Shown here: piece by piece, positions 56,474-63,476 of the stretch
Numbering within the stretch: the first letter of the stretch is position 1
Layout: each line of letters begins with the position of its first letter
Origin: Psychrobacter sp. MF31
GTDB taxonomy: Bacteria > Pseudomonadota > Gammaproteobacteria > Pseudomonadales > Moraxellaceae
Direction: 5' to 3'
Assembly: GCF_012847335.1 (NCBI RefSeq)
Contig: NZ_JABBDX010000005.1
Location: 178,333-242,332 of the forward strand
Length of the DNA: 64,000 nucleotides
Translations under genes and position numbers: made by a program
Notes under the pieces: generated by a model
The model's input: the letters and a program-made list of their open reading frames with translations, nothing else
Databases searched by the model: none
Told to the model about the DNA's origin: nothing

Positions 56474-56836
56474 ATGCGTACAGATTCGTTCCAGCAAATC
56501 CTTGAAGATTTAAACAGCTCATCCGCCGATGTCGAAGCTTCCGCGCTTATTTCAACGGATGGATTGATGATTGCCTCAGCCTTGCCTTCAGGGGTGGATG
56601 AGGACCGTGTCGGGGCGATGTCAGCGGCGTTATTGTCATTAGGAGAGCGCGCGGGTCGAGAGCTTGCTCGTGGTAGCATTGATCGCATTATGATTCAAGG
56701 TCAGCAAGGTTACGTGATTATGACCTCCGCAGGTGATGAAGCGGTGCTCACAATTTTAGCTAAGCCTAATGCCAAACTTGGGCTGATTTTCTTGGACATC
56801 AAGCGCGCCTCTGAAGCGCTAGCAAAGCTGATTTAA
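56474..56836 (+). CDS. Roadblock/LC7 domain protein
   Basis: Cytoplasmic protein of 120 residues forming a single roadblock/LC7 domain: FQQILEDLNSSSADVEASALISTDGLMIAS, then AALLSLGERAGRELARGSIDRIMIQGQQGYVIM and LTILAKPNAKLGLIFLDIKRASEAL. Bacterial roadblock proteins (MglB type) commonly regulate small GTPases or act as scaffolds in motility and polarity. No GTPase gene is in the window. I start at the ATG giving MRTDSFQQ; a longer frame (17 codons) has no ribosome site. It heads a run of five co-directional genes. Confidence 0.88.
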   Translation: MRTDSFQQILEDLNSSSADVEASALISTDGLMIASALPSGVDEDRVGAMSAALLSLGERAGRELARGSIDRIMIQGQQGYVIMTSAGDEAVLTILAKPNAKLGLIFLDIKRASEALAKLI

Positions 56837-57207
56837 TCAAAGATTTAATGCCAAAGCTTATGAGCTAAAGCTATTTTATTCTCCTTATCAGCGGTATTGA
56901 TTTAATTTAAAATAACTGCTTTGATCGATGATAAAATAGGCGCGCTTAGATCACTTAGCCCTACAAGATAATGTTAAACTGAACGTTGACTGAACCGTCA
57001 GCTTATAAAAATAGATTATAGTTCAATTATTAACTATTATCAAAATTTAAAACAGATTATTTTTGATAATTTAATAAACTTTAGTTTTCTATTTTAAATT
57101 ACGGTTAATTGTGCTAAAAAAGTAGGGTTAAAAGTTTGAGATTGGCTTAAAACAGCTTGATTGTTAAATAATGCGTTTTGAATAATAACGATAATAAGGA
57201 GATTATT
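56837..57207 (+). other. AT-rich region between the roadblock and PAS genes
   Basis: 371 nt with no supported gene; a minus-strand frame here is a shadow. It holds copy B of the 18-nt repeat at 57069-57086, a TGAC-n6-GTCA inverted repeat near 56986-57000, and ends with AAGGAG before the PAS gene, so the PAS gene likely has its own promoter. Confidence 0.5.
57069..57086 (+). repeat. 18-nt upstream repeat, copy B
   Basis: Exact second copy of ATTTAATAAACTTTAGTT, 121 nt before the PAS gene. Together with copy A it may mark a shared regulator. Confidence 0.65.
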
Positions 57208-57702
57208 ATGGGTTCTCCACTTCCTGATGCCACAAAACCTGAGGCGCCCGCTCGGCAGCTCACGTTGACTTATCATGATGGAACCTCGCGATTGGTCTAT
57301 GATACAGGCATTGAGCGCCCCTACCCTGATGGGAAATTGATCGTTTCGCGGACTGATTTGGATGGCAAAATTACCCATGTCAATGATGCGTTTGTTGAGA
57401 TTAGCGGCTATGACGTTGAGGATTTAATCGGTGCTCAGCACTATATTTTGCGTCATCCTGACATGCCCAAAGCGGCTTATAAAGATTTGTGGCAAACGGC
57501 ACAAAGTGGTCAAAAATGGCACGGCTATGTCAAAAATTTATGCAAAGATGGCAGCCATTATTGGGTTTACGCGACCGTCGTTCCCAACGTCCGTCATGGT
57601 AAAACGGTCGGCTACACTTCGGTTCGCCGAAAGCCATCTCGAAGCAAAATTGAGACGGCAAGCGTTCAATATGCCCAAATGAAACAAGATGAGGAGCAAT
57701 AA
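57208..57702 (+). CDS. Stand-alone Aer-like PAS domain protein
   Basis: Cytoplasmic protein of 164 residues with one PAS domain and no transmembrane, HAMP or output domain. LIVSRTDLDGKITHVNDAFVEISGY, ILRHPDMPKAAYKDLWQT, and WHGYVKNLCKDGSHYWVYATVVP closely follow the FAD-binding PAS of the aerotaxis receptor Aer. The RHPD segment (R82, H83, D85), needed in Aer for FAD binding, is kept, so it probably binds a flavin and senses redox or oxygen. A polar N-tail (about 35 residues) and basic C-tail flank it. A strong AAGGAG precedes the ATG, and only 3 nt separate it from the next gene. Confidence 0.85.
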   Translation: MGSPLPDATKPEAPARQLTLTYHDGTSRLVYDTGIERPYPDGKLIVSRTDLDGKITHVNDAFVEISGYDVEDLIGAQHYILRHPDMPKAAYKDLWQTAQSGQKWHGYVKNLCKDGSHYWVYATVVPNVRHGKTVGYTSVRRKPSRSKIETASVQYAQMKQDEEQ

Positions 57703-57705
57703 TCG

Positions 57706-58455
57706 ATGACCTCTTATAATATGCTAATTGCTCCTGATTTTTCGCCGGAACATTTTGCAGGTTGGCATCTGTTTAATACCCTGATTCAAAAGCGCGCTGG
57801 CATCAATATTCGCTTAAATATGCCCGCCTCTCATTCTGAGCAAGAAGCGCTGATCGATGGCAATGACATTCAAGCCATTTATGCCAACCCTTTTGATGCC
57901 GCTGTCCTCATTCGCGAAAAAGGCTACCGTGCGATTGCGCGACCTAAAGGCAAGCCTGATGAGATGGTCATTGCCACCAGTAACGCAAGCCATATAGATG
58001 CCCTTGAGGACTTAACTGCCGGTGCGACCATTGCCATGGCAGATAACCGCGATGTCAAGCTGATTGGGCTACGATTGCTTGAAGCGGTTGATTTGGTTGA
58101 AGAAGATCTAAACTGGTCAATCACCGAAACGTATCAAGCAGCGGCGCGCCAAGTCATTAAAGGTGAGGCTCAGGCAGCTTTTTTCTTATCAGAGATTTTT
58201 CATAGCTTTTCACGGCTCACCAAATCTCAGCTTCAAGTATTAATTGAAAGCGATATTGCCGATATCAGTCACGTGTTGTTGGTAAAAAATGATTTTATTG
58301 ATGCTGATAAACTTGAATCAGTAATTTTAGCGCTTTGTGAAGATGAAGACGGAAAAGAGGCGCTGACCGAGCTTGGGATGCCTGAGGGCTTTGAGGTAAT
58401 GAGCGAGGAAGATGCAGAATTTATGCTTGATCTTATGGAAACTTTGTTAAGCTAA
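57706..58455 (+). CDS. Cytoplasmic PhnD-like substrate-binding domain protein
   Basis: A 249-residue protein resembling phosphonate/phosphite-type periplasmic binding proteins (PhnD family): MLIAPDFSPEHFAGWHLFNTLIQKRAGINIRLN, DIQAIYANPFDAAVLIREKGYRAIARPKG, ATIAMADNRDVKLIGLRLLEA and GEAQAAFFLSEIF. There is no signal peptide or lipobox, so it should be cytoplasmic and not part of an importer. It may be a ligand sensor or binding partner of the PAS protein, with which it is tightly linked (3-nt gap). The acidic C-terminus (MSEEDAEFMLDLMETLL) is unusual. Confidence 0.7.
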   Translation: MTSYNMLIAPDFSPEHFAGWHLFNTLIQKRAGINIRLNMPASHSEQEALIDGNDIQAIYANPFDAAVLIREKGYRAIARPKGKPDEMVIATSNASHIDALEDLTAGATIAMADNRDVKLIGLRLLEAVDLVEEDLNWSITETYQAAARQVIKGEAQAAFFLSEIFHSFSRLTKSQLQVLIESDIADISHVLLVKNDFIDADKLESVILALCEDEDGKEALTELGMPEGFEVMSEEDAEFMLDLMETLLS

Positions 58456-58515
58456 TACATTAGTACGTTTATTTTAAGTGGTTTGATTGGGCAACAAAGG
58501 TTAAGAAAGGATATC

Positions 58516-59163
58516 ATGATGGCAGTGACTTCCCTAACTGAAAATGATGAGCGCGCGGCTCGCAAAAGTTTTCGTTATTTTTCGCGTAAAATTTTTGCAA
58601 CCCCAAGCAGTCGCTATTATCATGAACAGCGCATTAATGCCGCTTTAATGCTCAACGAAAAAGAGCCACTACAAGGCGCTATTGCTGACTTTTTTTATGG
58701 CTGTTGGTATGATATCCCTTATGATGTTGAGGATATTTTTGAGCGTGTCAAAGGTCGATTGCATCCGCAAATTGAGCAAGCATTTCAAAACTGCATCAAT
58801 AAGCTTGACTATATCAAACACAGCAGCGTTTTTGCGACGCGCTGGAGTGTTTTGGTCACGCCTTCTTTAAACGTTGAGACACATCGCTTACGGATCAGCA
58901 GCGATGATGCCAAAGAAATTGCTAAAAATATCACCAATGAGCTGATGAGCGCTCGTGACAATGAAGATTGGCACGGCATTGAGCAATTGGAAAATGAGTT
59001 TTTTGCCCATTGTTTGGCTTGTAATGACCGCTTGGCGTTTTCTATTGTTTGGTTTCGATTGGGCAAAAGTGACTGGCAGTTTGATGAGCGCTGGAGCGAT
59101 TGTCAGCAGCAGTTGGAACAAGAAGCGATCGCGGTAAAATCTGCCCCACCAGCTGCGCTTTAA
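58516..59163 (+). CDS. Hypothetical protein of the roadblock/PAS cluster
   Basis: A 215-residue soluble protein of unknown family. It is predicted to be mostly alpha-helical (NDERAARKSFRYFSRKIFATP, IEQAFQNCINKLDYIKHSSVFATRW, AKEIAKNITNELMSARDNEDW) with an acidic-to-neutral C-tail rich in Gln. AGGA lies 6 nt before the ATG at 58516. No motif or cofactor site is recognised. Position in the run suggests a role together with the roadblock and PAS proteins. Confidence 0.7.
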   Translation: MMAVTSLTENDERAARKSFRYFSRKIFATPSSRYYHEQRINAALMLNEKEPLQGAIADFFYGCWYDIPYDVEDIFERVKGRLHPQIEQAFQNCINKLDYIKHSSVFATRWSVLVTPSLNVETHRLRISSDDAKEIAKNITNELMSARDNEDWHGIEQLENEFFAHCLACNDRLAFSIVWFRLGKSDWQFDERWSDCQQQLEQEAIAVKSAPPAAL

Positions 59164-59273
59164 TTTATCTTGGTATATTTAAGTGTGGTTTATAAAAGGT
59201 AATTTTATTGCAAATGGTTGGTTAAAAGGCAATGATTTTAAGCGGTTTTGCTTAATGAAATAAGGTAGATGTT

Positions 59274-59888
59274 ATGACTGTATTTAATAATGTAGATAAA
59301 ACTTATATTACCTTAACGCCTGCGGGCGTATTTGAAGCCTTTTCTCAAAGTCAGCCGACAGCCAAACAATTGGCATTGCAAGCACTATTGTCGCACCGCG
59401 AAACCATGTTGGTTGCCGCTTGGCTTGAAGAGTTTCCAGAGCTTTGGCTTGAAGATTTTGTTGAGCAAGGCTTTATTGAGCGGCTGACCACGTTTTTGCC
59501 TGCCCCAAGCTTACCGCTCGATCAGTTTTTACCTTATGTGGTTGCAAGCTTATCGGGTCAACGCCGAGCGGCAATTGCCTCAGATGAAGGGTTTTGTTTG
59601 GCGCGGATTGGTTATAGCCAAGAAGAAGCCGACATGTTAAGCGTTGCAGCGGCGGATTTTTCAGGGTTTATGCAGCGGCAAAAGCAGCGCGGCTGGGCAG
59701 TTGAAAGCCGAGCAATTTCATTTTTCCAAGAAGTTGATTTGTTGGTTCCTGAAACCAGCTTTGTTTTTTTATGGATTGATGATGCCGGCTACGCACTGAT
59801 CTTAGATGGTGAGCCGCTAACCAACAATCGCGCTTTTGTCGAGCTCATTTGGGGCATTAAAACGTCGGCATTACGCTTTGCTGGATGA
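59274..59888 (+). CDS. Hypothetical protein with divergent roadblock-like region
   Basis: A 204-residue soluble protein. The N-terminal half is helical (TAKQLALQALLSHRETMLVAAWLEEFPELWLEDF). The C-terminal half AAIASDEGFCLARIGYSQEEADMLSVAAADFSGFMQRQ...FVFLWIDDAGYALILDGE resembles a roadblock/LC7 fold (strand ...DEGFCLARIG, helix, strand FLWIDDAG) but the similarity is weak and judged by eye. It is the last gene of the run and could dimerise with the first gene's product. AAGG lies upstream of the ATG. Confidence 0.65.
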   Translation: MTVFNNVDKTYITLTPAGVFEAFSQSQPTAKQLALQALLSHRETMLVAAWLEEFPELWLEDFVEQGFIERLTTFLPAPSLPLDQFLPYVVASLSGQRRAAIASDEGFCLARIGYSQEEADMLSVAAADFSGFMQRQKQRGWAVESRAISFFQEVDLLVPETSFVFLWIDDAGYALILDGEPLTNNRAFVELIWGIKTSALRFAG

Positions 59889-59912
59889 TGTTTTGAAAGT
59901 AGATTCAGTTTA

Positions 59913-60299
59913 TTAAACGGTGATTTTATAGGTTAAATCCTGAACCTCATCGCCTGTCATGCCGCGAAATCCCCAACAATGCGCCGGCTGCTCTTTAATT
60001 GTAATCTCAATATCAATGGGCGCAATCCCAAGCTGCCGCTCTATTTGCTCAAAAAGCGCATGAATAAGCGCTTTTTTTGTGGCGATCGTTCGACCAGCCA
60101 TCATATTAATTTCGATCACGGTATAAGCTTCTGTTCGACCATCCGGAAAATAAAAATCGGCTTTATCAAGTGGGATAAATCGCTGAGCTCGTTTGTCCTC
60201 AGGAAGCCCAAGAATCGACTGCATACAGCTATGAATAGTATCAGAGAGTTTTGATTTAATGGGATTAAGCTTGGAGTCAATACCATAAATTACGATCAT
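59913..60299 (-). CDS. Tautomerase-superfamily protein lacking Pro1
   Basis: A 128-residue protein with the tautomerase-like pattern IYGIDSKLNPIKSKLSDTIHSCMQSILGLPEDKRAQRFIPLDKADFYFP, YTVIEINMMAGRTIATKKALIHALFEQIE and PIDIEITIKEQPAHCWGFRGMTGDE. Classical 4-oxalocrotonate tautomerases use an N-terminal proline after Met; this one starts MIVIYG, so Pro1 catalysis is not expected. GAGGAA lies 6 nt before the ATG at 60299. A frame extension of 24 codons upstream is not used. Convergent to the roadblock cluster. Confidence 0.8.
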   Translation of the reverse strand: MIVIYGIDSKLNPIKSKLSDTIHSCMQSILGLPEDKRAQRFIPLDKADFYFPDGRTEAYTVIEINMMAGRTIATKKALIHALFEQIERQLGIAPIDIEITIKEQPAHCWGFRGMTGDEVQDLTYKITV

Positions 60300-60712
60300 A
60301 ATTTCCTCAATAAATAGCAAACTTTGTTTAACAATTTTTGAGATCATAGCAAGTACATAAATTTTTTCCAATCTTTTAAATTAAAAAATATAGAAAAAAT
60401 TAGAAATAAGTTCATATTTAACCAAAGCTATTGTTTACTTTCATTGATGATGTTATGAAGTAATATTGTCCTGCCCTACTTTCTATCAAAGGTAATTTTT
60501 TTAAATACAGAAGCGTTGTAATAACTCATTTGCATGACTTTGATTCCTAAATAGTTAGCTGAGAATGTGTAAAAACATAGCGTTTTTTAGGCGTAAATTA
60601 AAATAATTAAGAGATACCACTATCAAAGCCTATATTTTTAGCAAAAATTTCGCATTTATTCAAAATAAAGCTTGCAAAGTCTAAAAAAGTTGCTAAAATG
60701 CATGACCTAAAT
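60300..60712. other. Intergenic region before tRNA-Val
   Basis: 413 nt of AT-rich DNA with no supported gene. It holds the tautomerase promoter on the minus strand and the tRNA promoter on the plus strand. Confidence 0.5.
60672..60699 (+). promoter_or_regulatory. Sigma-70-like promoter of tRNA-Val
   Basis: TTGCAA (60672-60677) and TAAAAT (60694-60699) are spaced by 16 nt and placed 13 nt before the mature tRNA, fitting a -35/-10 pair. Confidence 0.65.
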
Positions 60713-60789
60713 AGGCGTATAGCTCAGTTGGTTAGAGCGCCACCTTGACATGGTGGAGGTCGCTAGTTCGAATCTAGTTACGCCTACCA
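60713..60789 (+). tRNA. tRNA-Val (anticodon GAC)
   Basis: 77-nt tRNA with encoded CCA. Acceptor AGGCGTA pairs with TACGCCT; the anticodon stem CCACC/GGTGG encloses loop TTGACAT, giving anticodon GAC (Val). The T-arm contains the conserved GTTCGAATC. It is probably the integration target of the element to its right. Confidence 0.95.
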
Positions 60790-60794
60790 AATTT

Positions 60795-60828
60795 TAAAAA
60801 CCCCGACTTCCCCAGTTGGGGTTTTTTA
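60795..60828 (+). terminator. Terminator after tRNA-Val
   Basis: AAAAACCCC pairs with GGGGTTTTT around the GACTTCCCCAGTT loop, followed by a T run, about 10 nt after the CCA end. Confidence 0.85.
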
Positions 60829-60926
60829 TTGCCTGTTATATAAGGGCTGTAGAGATATTTAAGAATTTTCCACAGCCTTTATTTCATATCTATCTTACGT
60901 TGTTCAGTAGCTTAAAAAGCGAGTGG

Positions 60927-60955
60927 TGACCAAAAGGTGACCAGATCGTGACCAA
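60927..60955 (+). repeat. Three phased GTGACCA repeats near the attachment site
   Basis: GTGACCA occurs at 60927-60933, 60938-60944 and 60949-60955, spaced exactly 11 bp, i.e. one helical turn. They lie 138 nt beyond the tRNA and resemble arm-type binding sites for a tyrosine integrase or excisionase. Their binding partner is inferred. Confidence 0.65.
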
Positions 60956-61025
60956 GCTCAAAAAATACGAAAGTTTTAATCACTGTTTTTTACCTCCACT
61001 TCGTTTTGCATAAAACGCTTATAAC

Positions 61026-61247
61026 TTATTTACTATCTTGATCTTTATTAGGTATATAAGTAAATAAATCACCAACTTGAATATCAAGTGCCTCACAAAT
61101 CTTATCCATAGTTTCAAAGTCAATCCGTGACGTTTGCTCGTTATAAATTTTGTGCATTGTAGATTTACTGATACCCGTCATACGAATCAAATCAGCTACT
61201 TTAAGTCTGCGTTCTGCAAGTAGCACCGGCAAATTACATAAAATCAT
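61026..61247 (-). CDS. XRE-family (Cro/CI-like) repressor
   Basis: Small DNA-binding protein of 73 residues with a helix-turn-helix of the XRE type (LLAERRLKVADLIRMTGISKSTMHKIYNEQTSRIDFETMDKICEALDIQVGDLF). It is divergent from the excisionase-like gene, the arrangement of temperate-element immunity and excision control. Repeats in the 150-nt gap are candidate operators. The source is mobile DNA. Confidence 0.85.
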   Translation of the reverse strand: MILCNLPVLLAERRLKVADLIRMTGISKSTMHKIYNEQTSRIDFETMDKICEALDIQVGDLFTYIPNKDQDSK

Positions 61248-61270
61248 AAATATATCCTTAAATAGCGAAA

Positions 61271-61338
61271 AAGTACTTGCATCGAACTATATTTGCTTGT
61301 AAAGTACTCTTATAGAACAACAAATTATTTCTATAGAA
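61271..61338. promoter_or_regulatory. Operator-like repeats between the XRE and excisionase-like genes
   Basis: AAGTACT occurs at 61271-61277 and 61302-61308 and TATAGAA at 61311-61317 and 61332-61338, within the divergent gap. Spacing of 31 and 21 bp suggests binding on helical faces by the repressor. AGTACT is itself palindromic. Confidence 0.5.
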
Positions 61339-61396
61339 TATATTTGTTTGACGATAAACAATCTAAGTAATTCGATGAGCTTATAAGGAACATATT

Positions 61397-61612
61397 ATGT
61401 CACACACCTACCTGACAACCCAAGAGCTTTCTGACCGTATTAAATATAACCCGCGCACCATCCGCAATGAATTAAAGGATACCGTTTTAATTGAAGGGAT
61501 TCATTACATTCGTCCTTTTGGCGGTCGTAAAATTTTATACGTTTGGGAAGAAATTGAAAAAGACATGCGCACCGGTATTAAAGGTAGCATCAACGCCATG
61601 GCATTACAGTAA
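61397..61612 (+). CDS. Excisionase-like HTH protein
   Basis: A 71-residue basic protein with a winged-helix-like excisionase/AlpA pattern: YLTTQELSDRIKYNPRTIRNELKDTVLIEGIHYIRPFGGRKILYVWEEIEKDMR. Such proteins bend DNA and direct integrase to excise the element, or activate it. AAGGA lies 9 nt upstream. It is 11 nt before the integrase gene, so the two are an operon. Confidence 0.78.
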   Translation: MSHTYLTTQELSDRIKYNPRTIRNELKDTVLIEGIHYIRPFGGRKILYVWEEIEKDMRTGIKGSINAMALQ

Positions 61613-61623
61613 GGAGAAGAAAA

Positions 61624-62829
61624 ATGGCTAGCATTAGAAGCCGCTATAAAAAACTGGTGGTCGACTTTCGATACATGGGCGTTCGTTGCCGCGAAACAAC
61701 CAATCTCGTCGATACTCCCGCCAATCGCAAGAAGCTTGAAAAAGTGCTCGAAAAGATGGAGGCGGAGATTACTTTAGGAATATTTGATTATGCTCATTAT
61801 TTTCCTAAAAGTGATAAAGCAAAAGAAATGGTTGCACTTCGGGATCGCAAAGCCTGTATCGAAACTGATATGCCGGCGTTTAAAGAGTTTTCGAAGCTTT
61901 GGTTTTCTGAAAAAGAAATTGAATGGCGCGAGACATATAAAGGCAAAATCAATGATATTTTAACGATGTATCTACTGCCACATTTTGCCAATAAGCCGCT
62001 CGATACCATTAAAAAGACAGATGTCTTAGCCTTCCGTTCATCGCTCGCCAAAGTAACGTACGGTAAGACTAAGAAACATCTGTCAGCGGCACGCATTAAC
62101 TCTATTATGGTACCTCTAGGTATGATACTAAAAGAGGGCGCAAAACGCTACAAATTTGAAAATCCTTATGAGGATATCAAATCGCTTAAGCAACCAAAAG
62201 CGGACATTCAGCCCTTTACTCTTGAGGAAGTTTGGCGCTTTATTGACGGCGTTCGCCAAGATTATCGTAATTATTATTTAGTTCGGTTTTTTACCGGAAT
62301 GCGAACCAGTGAAATCGATGGTCTTACTTGGGATAATGTCGATTTTGACCGCCGCGAGATTGTGATTAAACAGGCGTTAGTCAAAGGCAAGATTGTACCG
62401 CCAAAAACGCAAGAATCTTACCGTGCAATTGCCATGTCGCCTTGGGTGTTTGAGGCACTACAAGATCAAAAAAAGGTGACTTATAAGCGCTCAGACTATG
62501 TGTTTTGCGCTCATACGGGAGCGCCTCTGGATTACAACAATGTAAATAAGCAAGTTTGGCATCCAACGCTGCGGCTTTTAGGGCTTAAAGCGCGAAATGC
62601 TTATCAAACGCGACATACTGCAGCGACGCTTTGGCTAGCTGCCGGTGAGAGCCCTGAATGGATTGCAAGTCAGATGGGGCACTCTACCACTAAAATGCTA
62701 TTTAATACTTATAGCCGCTATGTGCCAAACATGACCCGCCGTGACGGCAGCGCATTTGAGGCATTAGTTAATCGTATTCAAATGGCTAAAAAAGCTGCAG
62801 ATGAGGAGAATAGCCATGAAGGTCATTGA
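61624..62829 (+). CDS. int: Tyrosine site-specific integrase (DUF3596 arm-binding type)
   Basis: Phage-type integrase of 401 residues. The N-terminal DUF3596-like arm-binding domain (FRYMGVRCRETTNLVDTPANRKKLEKVLEKMEAEITLGIFDYAHYF) is followed by a SAM-like core-binding domain and the catalytic domain. Catalytic residues: Arg in GMRTSEIDGLTW, YQTRHT (Tyr in place of the usual His, His/Arg motif as in many DUF3596 integrases), GHSTTKM and the nucleophilic Tyr in NTYSRY. GGAG precedes the ATG. The neighbouring tRNA-Val is the likely target. Confidence 0.92.
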   Translation: MASIRSRYKKLVVDFRYMGVRCRETTNLVDTPANRKKLEKVLEKMEAEITLGIFDYAHYFPKSDKAKEMVALRDRKACIETDMPAFKEFSKLWFSEKEIEWRETYKGKINDILTMYLLPHFANKPLDTIKKTDVLAFRSSLAKVTYGKTKKHLSAARINSIMVPLGMILKEGAKRYKFENPYEDIKSLKQPKADIQPFTLEEVWRFIDGVRQDYRNYYLVRFFTGMRTSEIDGLTWDNVDFDRREIVIKQALVKGKIVPPKTQESYRAIAMSPWVFEALQDQKKVTYKRSDYVFCAHTGAPLDYNNVNKQVWHPTLRLLGLKARNAYQTRHTAATLWLAAGESPEWIASQMGHSTTKMLFNTYSRYVPNMTRRDGSAFEALVNRIQMAKKAADEENSHEGH

Positions 62830-63091
62830 TTATGACAAGCTGCTCTGTGCTCACAAACGTAGCGGTTATATCACGGCTGATGCCAATATAATTGCCAATC
62901 AGTTAATCAAAGATTTAGGAATCCAAGGCGGTACTGGTCTTGCTAGATTTTTAGAGGTAGATGTTTGCTTTGACAATCATAGAGCAGTGCGGATTTGGGT
63001 ACAAAGGCAGCTCGATAAACAGCCTGATTATCTTATAAATGAGATGCGCAATCAGCTTGAATGTGAGCTAAATTGTCTAATGGCAAATTAG
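62816..63091 (+). CDS. Small hypothetical protein coupled to integrase
   Basis: A 91-residue soluble protein (VIDYDKLLCAHKRSGYITADANIIANQLIKDLGIQGG...) with no recognised family. It starts at the ATG with GAGGAG about 10 nt upstream, and overlaps the end of the integrase gene by 14 nt in another frame. It is likely part of the mobile element's early region. A strong terminator follows. Confidence 0.65.
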   Translation: MKVIDYDKLLCAHKRSGYITADANIIANQLIKDLGIQGGTGLARFLEVDVCFDNHRAVRIWVQRQLDKQPDYLINEMRNQLECELNCLMAN

Positions 63092-63111
63092 CTTAAACGA
63101 CAAAATATTAT

Positions 63112-63149
63112 CAACCTCAGATAGCGAAAAGTTATCTGAGGTTTTTTTA
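63112..63149 (+). terminator. Terminator of the integrase operon
   Basis: A 9-bp stem CCTCAGATA/TATCTGAGG with a 9-nt loop and a run of T, about 24 nt after the small gene's stop. Confidence 0.9.
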
Positions 63150-63252
63150 TGCGTCATCTGTTGTCGCTATATGTTAGCTATTAGATTGTTTAATAGACAA
63201 AATTTCGTTATATTCTATTAATAAATAAAAGTCTAATTTTAGCGACGTCATT

Positions 63253-63339
63253 ATGAGCAAACCACAAAATCCATACACCGATAATAGCTTTGTATCTTCT
63301 GAACTCAAAACTATCCTGCATTTGGATATTCTTAACTAA
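63253..63339 (+). CDS. 28-codon ORF, possible gene remnant
   Basis: A short ORF MSKPQNPYTDNSFVSSELKT plus ILHLDILN ends at a stop, with no clear ribosome site. The N-terminus looks protein-like rather than random, so it may be the 5' remnant of a gene cut by rearrangement in the element. Coding status is unproven. Confidence 0.3.
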   Translation: MSKPQNPYTDNSFVSSELKTILHLDILN

Positions 63340-63412
63340 ATGATCACCAATTATTAAATAAAGAGGATCATTTATTCCTATAGTAAATGGACATTTAATA
63401 ACCTCCTCTAAT

Positions 63413-63452
63413 GAAAAAGAGGTTAAGTTGATATTAACAACTAACCTCTTAG
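63413..63452 (-). terminator. Terminator of the TrlF-like remnant
   Basis: AAGAGGTTA-GTTG pairs with CAAC-TAACCTCTT (a one-base bulge) and is followed on the minus strand by a T run. It follows the ATPase remnant at 63477. Confidence 0.75.
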
Positions 63453-63476
63453 ATTCAAGTTAATAAAATGAATACG

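Noticed and set aside
57094-57378. Minus-strand ORF opposite the PAS gene start
   Set aside because: Shadow of the PAS coding strand; the PAS gene has strong family motifs and a clear ribosome site.
57706-58455. Phosphonate ABC transporter binding protein
   Set aside because: Without a signal peptide or transporter partners, an uptake role is not supported; only the fold similarity is kept.
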